Source: Paracraurococcus lichenis | GTDB lineage: Bacteria; Pseudomonadota; Alphaproteobacteria; Acetobacterales; Acetobacteraceae | Direction: 5' to 3' | Assembly (NCBI RefSeq): GCF_030657435.1 | Contig: NZ_JAUTWS010000055.1 | Location: 1-33,885, forward strand | DNA length: 33,885 nucleotides | Part shown: positions 24,946 through 32,104 of the stretch, one piece after another | Numbering within the stretch: position 1 is the stretch's first letter | Layout of the letters: the number at the start of each line of letters is the position of its first letter | Notes under the pieces: generated by a model | The model's database searches: none | Seen by the model: only the letters and a program-made list of their open reading frames with translations | What the model was told of the DNA's origin: nothing | Translations under genes and position numbers: made by a program

Positions 24946-26841
24946 TCAGGCGCGCGACTTCAGGCGGGGGAACATGTAGCGCGAGTTGCCCCAGTTGGTG
25001 ACGGGATTGGTGTAGGGATCCTCGGCGTTCGGGTAGCCGGTCCAGTACTGCTCGTCCACCGTGGTGAAGACATTGTAGGCCATCAGCGGGATGATCGGCA
25101 TCTCGCGGACCATCAGCTTCACATAGTCGCGGCCGAGCTCCAGGCTGCGCGGATCGTCGAAGCCGATGGTGCGGATCTGCTCGATGATCCGGTCGAGCTC
25201 CGGATTGGCCCAGCGCTGCCAGTTGCGCAGAGGCTGCGGGCTGCCAGCCTTCGCCACGAATTGCGAATGCCAGCTGTCGAGGAAATAGGCGAGGTCGGGA
25301 TGCCCGCCATAGGTCTCGACGCTCCAGCCAATGAAGGTATCGAAGTCGCCCGCAGCGCGGCGATCGACGAGCGTGCCCTGGGCGACATCGACCTTGGCGT
25401 CGATGCCGAACTGCCGCCAGTTCTGCGCGATCATGGTGCCGGCGCGGGTCATCACCGGCCGGCTCTCGCCTTCCACCATGACGCGGATGCTGAAGGGCTT
25501 GCCGTCGGGCGTATGCCAGGCGCTGCCCTGCTTGCGGAAGCCAGCGCGCTCCAGCAGTTCTGCCGCGGCCTGCGCGTTGGGCTTCCACCAGCCCATGCCG
25601 AAGGACTTGGCGATCTGCTCCGGGTCGGTCGGGATCTGGTCCTTCAGCGTCGGACGCAGCATGTCGGTGATCTGCTTGCCCATGGCGGGATCGTAGGGGC
25701 GGAATTTCCGCTTGCCGGTGTCGATCTCGAAGGCCTCGACCCAGCTTTCCAGCGGCGCATGATAGTCCGCCGGGTGCGTCCCGGTCGGCGGCACAGCGAT
25801 GGCTGAGATGGTCGCCGCGCCGCGGTAGGAGGCCATGGAAACCGCCTTAATGTCGATCAGCAGCGCCAGCGCCCAGCGCACGTCGCGGCTCTGGAAGAGA
25901 GGGTTCTGGTTGTTGAAGATCAGCGAGGGCAGCGTCGGGTCGGGATGCGCATAGGGGAAGCGCGGGAACCAGCCCTTTGAGGTCTGCGACTGCCGCGCCA
26001 GGGTGAACATCCCCTCCGGCGCCACGTCGTGCACCACGTCCAGATCATGGTTCATCTGGGCGATGACGCGCTTGTCCGGTGGGCCCGGATCGACATAGGC
26101 GACATAGCGCGGGCCCGGCATGCCGAAGCGACCGAGCGTGGTGCGCTGCCAGTCCTCACGCCGCTGCCAGATGTACCACTTCCCGTTTGGGTCGAAGCTG
26201 TGCAGCGTGTAGGCGCCGAGCGTGACGGGGTTGGCGAAATCGAAGCGGACGGGGTCCTGGACCTTCTCGAAGACGTGCTTCGGCATGATCCAGATGGCGC
26301 CCCAGCGAGTAGTGAACTGGGCGTGAAAGCGGGAGTTCGGCTTCTTCAGCGTGAAGGTCACGCTATGCGCGTTGGGCGCAGTCACCTGCGCGACATTCTG
26401 CGCCAGCACCGCGCTCCAGCGCATCCCGCGATTGGCGATCTGCGTCTCCACCGTGTGCACGACATCCGCGGAGGTGAAAGGCGTGCCGTCGCTCCAGACG
26501 ATCCCGTCACGCAGCCGCACCTTCATCTCGGTGAAATCGGCATTGTACTCGGGTGGCGCCGCGGCCAGCGAGTTGTCCCAGGCATGGCCGTCGATGCCGC
26601 GCTCCGGGTCGATGTACCAAAGCGTGTCCATAGTTAGCTGGTGCAGGCCCGTGGACTGGCCGCCGGCATTGATGGCCCAGATGTTGAACCAACCGGCGTT
26701 GCGGATCGTGCCCTCGGGATTCTCGAGGATCAGCGTCTCCCGCCGCGGTAGGCCGGCGATGACGCCCTGGGCCGAGGCCGGCAGAGCGGCGAGCGACAGC
26801 GCAAATGGCGAAAGTAGCGCAGAGCGACGCGTGATCTGCAT
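24946..26841 (-). CDS. Periplasmic solute-binding protein, SBP_bac_5 (oligosaccharide type)
   Basis: 631 aa, first gene of the importer operon. A signal peptide with a Tat-like 'TRRSALL' n-region and an 'LSLAALPASAQG' cleavage region starts it. The family-5 domain shows 'DFTEMKVRLRDGIVWSDGTPFTSADVV', 'LIFNNQNPLFQSRDVRWALALLID' and 'AAELLERAGFRKQ'. At 631 aa it is longer than classic peptide binders and in the range of family-5 proteins that bind plant oligosaccharides; with the GH51 gene this suggests arabino-oligosaccharides. GGGAG lies 10-11 bases before ATG 26841. Confidence 0.9.
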   Translation of the reverse strand: MQITRRSALLSPFALSLAALPASAQGVIAGLPRRETLILENPEGTIRNAGWFNIWAINAGGQSTGLHQLTMDTLWYIDPERGIDGHAWDNSLAAAPPEYNADFTEMKVRLRDGIVWSDGTPFTSADVVHTVETQIANRGMRWSAVLAQNVAQVTAPNAHSVTFTLKKPNSRFHAQFTTRWGAIWIMPKHVFEKVQDPVRFDFANPVTLGAYTLHSFDPNGKWYIWQRREDWQRTTLGRFGMPGPRYVAYVDPGPPDKRVIAQMNHDLDVVHDVAPEGMFTLARQSQTSKGWFPRFPYAHPDPTLPSLIFNNQNPLFQSRDVRWALALLIDIKAVSMASYRGAATISAIAVPPTGTHPADYHAPLESWVEAFEIDTGKRKFRPYDPAMGKQITDMLRPTLKDQIPTDPEQIAKSFGMGWWKPNAQAAAELLERAGFRKQGSAWHTPDGKPFSIRVMVEGESRPVMTRAGTMIAQNWRQFGIDAKVDVAQGTLVDRRAAGDFDTFIGWSVETYGGHPDLAYFLDSWHSQFVAKAGSPQPLRNWQRWANPELDRIIEQIRTIGFDDPRSLELGRDYVKLMVREMPIIPLMAYNVFTTVDEQYWTGYPNAEDPYTNPVTNWGNSRYMFPRLKSRA

Positions 26842-26884
26842 GGCCGTTTGCTCCCGAGTGTCGGTCCAGCCGACGATTGTCGGG

Positions 26885-26914
26885 AGGCTAGGCGGGTCCT
26901 GTTGGACGCGTCAA
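26885..26914 (-). promoter_or_regulatory. Predicted promoter of the importer operon
   Basis: Minus strand: TTGACG (26914-26909) and TAGCCT (26890-26885) with an 18-base spacer, about 45 bases before ATG 26841. The -35 is strong and the -10 weak. The palindrome at 26920-26939 lies just upstream of the -35. Confidence 0.5.
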
Positions 26915-26919
26915 CGCTA

Positions 26920-26939
26920 ATTCTGATTTAAATCAGAAT
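26920..26939. promoter_or_regulatory. Perfect 20-bp palindrome, likely operator of the adjacent ArsR-type regulator
   Basis: ATTCTGATTTAAATCAGAAT is a perfect inverted repeat of two 10-base arms in the 118-base gap between the regulator gene and the binding-protein gene. It is AT-rich in a GC-rich neighbourhood and of the size and symmetry bound by dimeric winged-helix regulators. It lies five bases upstream of the putative -35 of the importer operon. This suggests activation, or repression by blocking polymerase approach. Confidence 0.75.
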
Positions 26940-26959
26940 CGCGGATACAGACAGGCAGC

Positions 26960-27910
26960 TCACCGGCGCAGGGTCAGCCGCATGACGATGTCCTGATTGT
27001 GATTGCCGAAGCCGCGGCCGAAGATATTGATGCCCCCTGGGTTGCGCGCCCCCTCCGCGATGCCGACGCGCAGCCTGATAGAATGGTGGTGGTCCAATTC
27101 CAGCGTGCCAAGCGTGACGTCGGAGACCCGCTTGCCGTTGACGAAGCTGCCACGGTCGGTAACCCGCCAGGTGGTCAGGGTGCCGTATTGCGAGCCGCCG
27201 AGCTTCCACCAGCCTGGCGTGAAGCGGCTGCGCTTGTCGCCGTAGTCGCCGGGCGAGGTCCAGATGCCGAGGGCGACGCCGTTCACCCAGAGGCTGATGT
27301 CCGAGGGCCAGTTCGTGTTGGTACCGGGAACCTCGGAGGAGAGTTCGAGGCTGAACTCCAGGGCTGCGATGGTGGCCTTCAGCACCTTGGCGTTGTTGGG
27401 GAACTTGTATTCCACGAAGCCGCGTCCGAACCAGACCAGGGCGGCGCGCATGCGGCTAGGGTCGAGGAAGTAGTCCGGCACGTCGAGCAGCCCGATCACG
27501 CTCTCGGCCGAGCAGAGGCCGCAGGGGGCGGTGACCTCATAGCCAGTGTAGAGGCCAATCGGCATGGCCACTTCGACGACGTCCGGCTCCCGTTGGACCG
27601 GGCTGCCGTCCAATCGGATGACGATCTCGTCGAAGCGGACCGAGCAGACCTTCTGTTGGCCCTTGCTGGCCCGCTGCGCCTCCGTATGAATGAGGCCGGA
27701 CTCCTCGAGTACCTGAACATTGGTTGCGACGGTGGATTGCGGCAGTCCCAGCGCCTGGGCGATCCCATTGACGTTCATCGGGCCGCGCTGGCGCAGGATA
27801 CGCAGGATGTCCAGCCGCACGGGGGAGGCTAGGCCACGCACGGCCTCCGGGTCCGCTTCCGGGACAATGGTGAGGAAGGCGCGTTGGGGCGGCGTCACGG
27901 GGCTGTGCAT
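26960..27910 (-). CDS. ArsR-type transcriptional regulator with a beta-rich sensor domain
   Basis: 316 aa. ATG 27910 is preceded by GGGAG; an ATG 63 bases upstream gives an unlikely extension. Residues 27-80 form an ArsR-like winged helix: 'LASPVRLDILRILRQRGPMN', 'IAQALGLPQSTVATNVQVLE', 'SGLIHTE'. The remaining 230 residues contain a 'CGLCSAES' motif and a beta-rich, Trp- and Gly-rich region ('DISLWVNGVALGIWTSPGDY', 'FTPGWWKLGGSQYGTLTTW') resembling a carbohydrate-binding jelly roll. That would make it a one-component sugar sensor. It is transcribed in the same direction as the importer operon, with the palindrome in between. Confidence 0.85.
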   Translation of the reverse strand: MHSPVTPPQRAFLTIVPEADPEAVRGLASPVRLDILRILRQRGPMNVNGIAQALGLPQSTVATNVQVLEESGLIHTEAQRASKGQQKVCSVRFDEIVIRLDGSPVQREPDVVEVAMPIGLYTGYEVTAPCGLCSAESVIGLLDVPDYFLDPSRMRAALVWFGRGFVEYKFPNNAKVLKATIAALEFSLELSSEVPGTNTNWPSDISLWVNGVALGIWTSPGDYGDKRSRFTPGWWKLGGSQYGTLTTWRVTDRGSFVNGKRVSDVTLGTLELDHHHSIRLRVGIAEGARNPGGINIFGRGFGNHNQDIVMRLTLRR

Positions 27911-28005
27911 GATCTCCCGGGGCTTCTCGGACTTCTTCAGTAGAACTGAAGCGTATCCGCTTTCTGGGTGCAATCACGCACTTTCCTGTACGCGTCCTCA
28001 TGTCT

Positions 28006-28075
28006 CTCGAAGCGGCGTAATCTGACCTTGGCTTTCGCCTCACGGCGTTGTCTCTGGCACGAGTTCTGACAAAGC
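28006..28075 (-). repeat. Dispersed 70-bp repeat, copy 2
   Basis: Ungapped partner of 4540-4609 (about 58 of 70 identical). On the minus strand it encodes LCQNSCQ, REAKAKV and LRRFE, then continues to a stop. The peptide conservation between copies suggests both descend from a gene for a Cys-containing basic domain. It lies between the regulator and the AbrB-type gene. Confidence 0.6.
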
Positions 28076-28144
28076 CGGAGGCCCGCTGCTGCGGGCCAGG
28101 AACCAGCGGCGCGCCCCGTCTCGATCAGGAGTCAACCCATCCCC

Positions 28145-29248
28145 ATGCTCCAGCGCGCCGGCCTTCCTTCGCTGCACGGCGTCGGTCAGGGCGTCCGGTG
28201 GGTTCTGCTCCTCGTCCTCTCGGTCCTGCTGGTGCTCGTGTTGGAGGCGCTGCATTTGTCCGCCGCCCTGCTCCTCGGACCGATGCTGGCTGCGGTCCTG
28301 CTCGCCACGGCGGACGGCGCGGTAAGGGTACCTTCGCCCGCCTTCACCGCGTCTCAGGGAGTGATCGGCTGCATGATCGCGCGGAGCCTCACCACGCCGA
28401 CCCTGGCCGCCATGCTCGGGGCCTGGCCGGAACTGCTGGTTTCCGTGCCGGCGGTGGTGGCGGCCAGCATGGCGCTGGGCTGGCTGCTCGCCCGCAGGCG
28501 CGTGCTGCCGGGCAGCACGGCCATCTGGGGTTCCTTTCCCGGCGCTGCCTCGGTGATGGTGCTGATGGCCGATGCGCACGGCGCGGACGCCCGGCTCGTT
28601 GCCTTCATGCAGTACCTGCGGGTGGTGATGGTCGCGGCGGTTGCCTCCGGCGTCGCGCATATCGCAGCCAACCCGACGGCGGCGGCAGCCGACCAGCCCT
28701 GGCTCGCCGCGACCTTTCCAGCCGTGGCCTGGGGGCCGCTGCTGGCGACCCTGGCGCTGGCCCTGGGCAGTTCACTGCTGGCGCAGCGGTCGCGGCTGCC
28801 GGCCGGGCCGCTGCTGGTGCCGATGGTGCTCGGCATCCTGCTGCAGGATCTCGGCCCGCTGCGGATCGAGTTGCCGCCCTGGCTGCTCGCGGCCTGCTAT
28901 GCGGTCGTGGGCTGGAGCGTCGGCTTGCGTTTCACCCGCCCGATCCTATTGCATGCGGCCCGCGCCCTGCCGCGGGTGTTCGGCGCGATCCTGGCGTTGC
29001 TCCTGGCCTGCGGATGCCTCGCCGCGGGCTTGGTGCTCGCTGCAGGGGTCGATCCGCTGACGGCCTATCTCGCCACCAGCCCGGGTGGGGTGGACTCCAT
29101 CGCCGTCATCGCGGCGTCCAATCCGGTGGACCTGCCGTTCGTCATGGCCGTGCAGACCGCACGCTTCCTGGCGGTCCTGCTGGCGGGGCCGCACCTTGCA
29201 CGTCTCGTGGCGGAGCAGACCGGCAAGGCCGCGCCGCCGGGCTCTTGA
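28145..29248 (+). CDS. AbrB-family (AmoA-like) membrane protein
   Basis: 367 aa, PF05145 type. About ten hydrophobic helices in two similar halves: 'LEALHLSAALLLGPMLAAVL' and 'SRLPAGPLLVPMVLGILLQD' show the repeated 'PA...LLGPM' pattern. 'GSFPGAASVMVLMADAHGAD' and 'TSPGGVDSIAVIAAS' are the paired family motifs. Such proteins are annotated as regulators of an ammonia monooxygenase but are integral membrane proteins with a transporter-like layout; substrate unknown. AGGAG lies 13 bases before ATG, longer than ideal. It stands alone. Confidence 0.88.
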   Translation: MLQRAGLPSLHGVGQGVRWVLLLVLSVLLVLVLEALHLSAALLLGPMLAAVLLATADGAVRVPSPAFTASQGVIGCMIARSLTTPTLAAMLGAWPELLVSVPAVVAASMALGWLLARRRVLPGSTAIWGSFPGAASVMVLMADAHGADARLVAFMQYLRVVMVAAVASGVAHIAANPTAAAADQPWLAATFPAVAWGPLLATLALALGSSLLAQRSRLPAGPLLVPMVLGILLQDLGPLRIELPPWLLAACYAVVGWSVGLRFTRPILLHAARALPRVFGAILALLLACGCLAAGLVLAAGVDPLTAYLATSPGGVDSIAVIAASNPVDLPFVMAVQTARFLAVLLAGPHLARLVAEQTGKAAPPGS

Positions 29249-29289
29249 GCGAGGCGCCGAAACCGGAGCGGGGAAGCAACGCGCCTCGC
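29249..29289 (+). terminator. Hairpin right after the AbrB-type gene
   Basis: GCGAGGCG (29249-29256) pairs perfectly with CGCCTCGC (29282-29289), starting one base after the stop codon. The loop is 25 bases and no U-tract follows, so it may act as a weak or Rho-aided terminator between convergent genes. Confidence 0.35.
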
Positions 29290-29370
29290 CCTGACCAACC
29301 CTCGACCCGTCCGCCCACCGCGCCGCCGGGCGATCCCAACACCCTCTCCGGAGCGGCTCGCGCCGGGGAC

Positions 29371-30411
29371 TCACTTTCCGGGTACTTCCAGCATGCCGTC
29401 GAGGAGGGCTGCGTGGAACCGATCCGGCGCCTGGATCTGGGGCGCATGCCCGAGATCCGGGAACTTAACGAGCCTCGCACGAGGGATCCGCGCCGCAGCC
29501 TCCTTGGCGAGAACCGGGTAGTTGCCGAGGCCGGCGCGGACCTCCGGGGGAGCGAGGTCCTTGCCGATCGCCGTGGTGTCGCGCTCGCCGACCATCAGCA
29601 GGACGGGCATGGTCAGGCGCTCGAACTCGTAGAACACCGGCTGCGTGAGGATCATGTCGTAGAGCAGGGCCGAGTTCCAGGCGACGAGCTCGCGCCCCGG
29701 GCCGCGGTAGATCCCGGCCAGCATCTGCACCCAGGGCTCGTATGCGGCATCCCAGGTTCCGGCGTAGTAGGTGGCCTGCTCATAGCGACGGACCGCATCG
29801 GCCGTGGTGTGCAGCTCGCGCTGGTACCACGCGTCCACGCTCTGCCAGGGCACGCCCTTGGCCTTCCAGTCCTCCAGCCCGATCGGGTCGACCAGCACGA
29901 GCTGCTCGGCCTCCTGCGGGTACATGAGCCCGTAGCGGACGGCCAGCATCCCGCCTGTCGAATGGCCGATCACCGTCGCGCGGCTGACGCCCAGAGAGGC
30001 CAGCAGGGTGCGGGTGTTGGCGGCGAGCTGCTGGAAGCTGTACTGGTAGTGCGCGGGCTTTGTGGATTTGCAGAAGCCAATCTGGTCGGGCGCCACGACG
30101 CGGTACCCCGCCCGGGCCAGCACGTCGATCGTGCCCTTCCAGGTCGCAGCGCAGAAGTTCTTGCCATGCAGCAGGACCACCGTGTGGCCGTTCGGTGCCG
30201 CAGGCCGCACGTCCATGTAGGCCATCTGGAGCGGCCTGCCCTGGGACTCAAACCGGAAGGTCGAGACTGGGAACGGGTAGTCGAAGCCCTGCAGTTCAGC
30301 GCCGTAGACTGGGTCCGGACTGGACGGCGCGGTATCCGCGGCGACCAACGGTGCCGGTGTCAGGGCCAGGGCCGCGATCAGCAAGAGCCTAAGCAGGGAG
30401 GTGGAGGCCAT
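29371..30411 (-). CDS. Secreted alpha/beta-hydrolase
   Basis: 346 aa from ATG 30411, chosen because a clean signal peptide (ASTSLLRLLLIAALALTP, then APLVAADT) starts there. The frame is open to an ATG at 30546 that overlaps the ScpA-like stop as ATGA, which would add 45 charged residues before the signal. Hydrolase motifs: 'VVLLHGKNFCAATW' (oxyanion hole), 'VIGHSTGGMLAVRYG' (nucleophile Ser), 'VGERDTTA' (acid Asp region) and 'FPDLGHAPQIQAP' (His). Role: extracytoplasmic hydrolysis of an ester or similar bond; substrate unknown. It does not look related in function to the kleisin operon upstream. Confidence 0.88.
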   Translation of the reverse strand: MASTSLLRLLLIAALALTPAPLVAADTAPSSPDPVYGAELQGFDYPFPVSTFRFESQGRPLQMAYMDVRPAAPNGHTVVLLHGKNFCAATWKGTIDVLARAGYRVVAPDQIGFCKSTKPAHYQYSFQQLAANTRTLLASLGVSRATVIGHSTGGMLAVRYGLMYPQEAEQLVLVDPIGLEDWKAKGVPWQSVDAWYQRELHTTADAVRRYEQATYYAGTWDAAYEPWVQMLAGIYRGPGRELVAWNSALLYDMILTQPVFYEFERLTMPVLLMVGERDTTAIGKDLAPPEVRAGLGNYPVLAKEAAARIPRARLVKFPDLGHAPQIQAPDRFHAALLDGMLEVPGK

Positions 30412-30542
30412 GCCCGCTAATGGCCATCGCCCAATCCGGGTTCCCGCGCCGGCCTGAAGAGGGCCGGGCTCGCCGCCACTGGCTGTCTCGGGCCGTGCGG
30501 CCACGACAGCTTTGTCAGCGCCCTGCGTCTCGGCTTTCGGCT

Positions 30543-31364
30543 TCATGCGGCGGCGCTCTCGGCAGCCGAGACGTCCGGCATCGCGCTCGGGCTGACCCGG
30601 ATCGGCTCGAAGGCCGCGTCCTGTTCCAACACGATGGCGCCGTCGCGGCTGAGCTCAAGGCCGGCAAGCAGCGTGCTGGCCAGGGCGCTGCGCCGCCACA
30701 AGGCGGCCCCCTCCTCGGCCGGCGCGGGCGGCAGCAACTGCTCCAGCGGGACACCCTCGGGCAAGCCGGGCAGCAAGGCACGGAGCCGGGCCAGAGCCTC
30801 CGGTGCCCGCCAGAGCTGGGGCGGCCGCGGCCGGTACACCCGCTCCCGCAACGGCACCTGCAGCAGCTTGAAGCAAGCCCGCAGCAGCTCGGTCACGTCC
30901 GCCGCGGGCTCGGCTGTCGCTTCCGGCTCCGCCGCCCCGCGCGCGAAGACCTCCCGCCCGAGCCGTTGCCGCCGCTCCAGCCAGTCGGCCAAGCGCCGCG
31001 CCGCCTCCCGGTCCGCTAGCCGCCGGCGCAGGTCGGCGGCCTCGCGCTCGGCCTCGGCGCTCTCCGGCGTGCCGGCAGGCAGCAGCAGGCGCGAGCGCAG
31101 CAGCAGCAGCCAAGCCGCCATGATGGTCCACTCGGCCAGGCGCGACAGCGGCACCGCCCGGCGCAAGATGGCCGTGTCCAGCACCACCACGAACTGCGCG
31201 GCCAGGTCAGTGACCGAGATCCGCGCCAGGTCGACCCGCTGCGCCCGGGCGAGCTCAAGCAGCAGGTCGAGCGGGCCTTCCCAGGCCTCGAAGCGCAGCA
31301 CCGGCGCGCCGCTGTTGCCGACCGCCGCGCGCGGCGCCGCGATGTCCTCCGCCTCAGGGGTCAT
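30543..31364 (-). CDS. ScpA-like kleisin (segregation/condensation protein A family)
   Basis: 273 aa. The N-terminal kleisin block is clear ('LRFEAWEGPLDLLLELARAQ', then 'VDLARISVTDLAAQFVVV', residues 23-62), followed by 'WTIMAAWLLLLRSRLLLP'. The middle is Ala/Arg/Glu-rich. The C-terminal winged helix has 'LWRRSALASTLLAGLELSRD' and 'FEPIRV'. ScpA bridges the SMC ATPase heads in chromosome condensation. This copy lacks the usual chromosomal neighbours and no scpB follows. It overlaps the preceding gene by 11 bases, and its stop overlaps an ATG (ATGA) leading toward the hydrolase. Context with a recombinase suggests a mobile-element or plasmid paralogue. Confidence 0.85.
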   Translation of the reverse strand: MTPEAEDIAAPRAAVGNSGAPVLRFEAWEGPLDLLLELARAQRVDLARISVTDLAAQFVVVLDTAILRRAVPLSRLAEWTIMAAWLLLLRSRLLLPAGTPESAEAEREAADLRRRLADREAARRLADWLERRQRLGREVFARGAAEPEATAEPAADVTELLRACFKLLQVPLRERVYRPRPPQLWRAPEALARLRALLPGLPEGVPLEQLLPPAPAEEGAALWRRSALASTLLAGLELSRDGAIVLEQDAAFEPIRVSPSAMPDVSAAESAAA

Positions 31365-31992
31365 CGTAAAGCGGCCGGATCTCGATCGAGAGGCCGGGCC
31401 AGCGGGTGCGCAGCGCCAGGATGGCGCGCCAGGGCGTCCAGTCGGCCGCCCAGAAGCCCAACCAGAACAGCCCGGGGTCGGGCGGTCGCGGCCTACCCCG
31501 GCCTGGCACCGGCAGGTCCACCACGCCGCGCAGCGCCTGCGTGGTGCCCCAGGTGGCCCAGAGCCAAACGCGGCTCTCCGGTGCCTCCGGCCCGAGCCGC
31601 AGCAGCCGCGCCGGCACGGGCAGCAGCCGGTGCAGGCAGAGCGGGCAGGCCCGGCTGGCGGCGGCCCGCTCGGCCATCAAGCGCTTGCGTGCCTCGGCAG
31701 CATCGCGCAACTGGCCGGCCAGGATGCGGCAGCCCTCCAGGCTGAGGCTGCGCCGGTGCGGCGCGGGTGGCGCGGCCAGGAGGTGGAACCAGTCCTCGGC
31801 GGCGCTGCCGGGGCTGTCCGTCCAGGGGATTACCCCGGGGCCGGCCGCCGCGGCCCGGAAGGCCGCGACCGCGGCCGGATCCCCTGTAACCCGCAGGTGG
31901 TGGTACAGCCAGTCGGGATGCGGCAGGGCCAGTACCTCGGCTACCGGGCTAAGCTCGCTCCCCTCCCCTGCCTTGTCTGCTGCAGCTGTCAC
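31354..31992 (-). CDS. Unknown protein, Api92/DUF1281-like features
   Basis: 212 aa with a GTG start that overlaps the recombinase stop (GTGA). N-terminal 'HHLRVTGDPAAVAAFRAAAA', central 'VWLWATWGTTQALRGV' and C-terminal 'LGFWAADWTPWRAILALRTR' plus 'IRPLYDD' follow the spacing of the ferredoxin-like Api92/DUF1281 proteins of phages and plasmids (V.G...A...F, NWGTK.A, TAW.PP..V...L...YP). A 'CPLC' pair lies at about residue 117. The resemblance is by eye and distant. It forms one overlapping operon with the recombinase and the kleisin. Confidence 0.75.
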   Translation of the reverse strand: MTAAADKAGEGSELSPVAEVLALPHPDWLYHHLRVTGDPAAVAAFRAAAAGPGVIPWTDSPGSAAEDWFHLLAAPPAPHRRSLSLEGCRILAGQLRDAAEARKRLMAERAAASRACPLCLHRLLPVPARLLRLGPEAPESRVWLWATWGTTQALRGVVDLPVPGRGRPRPPDPGLFWLGFWAADWTPWRAILALRTRWPGLSIEIRPLYDDP

Positions 31993-32104
31993 AGCCCGAG
32001 CAGCTTGACCGGGCTCTCGGTCAGCAGCTTGGCGCGGCGGACATAGCCGCGCATCGTCTTCAGGTCGCGGTGGCGGGTGTGGGCCATGATCTGCTCGTCC
32101 CGTG
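31989..32104 (-). pseudogene. Tyrosine recombinase/integrase, C-terminal fragment
   Basis: The minus frame ending at 31989 encodes 'RDEQI' then 'MAHTRHRDLKTMRGYVRRA' and 'SPVKLLGL'. It has the H-x-x-L-x-T-x-x-x-Y shape of the tyrosine-recombinase C-terminus, with Tyr as the nucleophile. The gene is cut at about 32104 by the left end of the IS. The stop overlaps the next start (GTGA), so the recombinase was the first gene of the operon. An ATG at 32087 could still give a 32-residue peptide. Confidence 0.7.

Noticed and set aside
28048..30420. 790-codon open frame on the plus strand
   Set aside because: It overlaps the AbrB-type gene out of frame and then runs antisense to the hydrolase; the composition is Arg/Gly/Ala-rich without domains.
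30634..32046. 470-codon Ser/Arg-rich open frame on the plus strand
   Set aside because: Antisense to the kleisin operon; low-complexity shadow.
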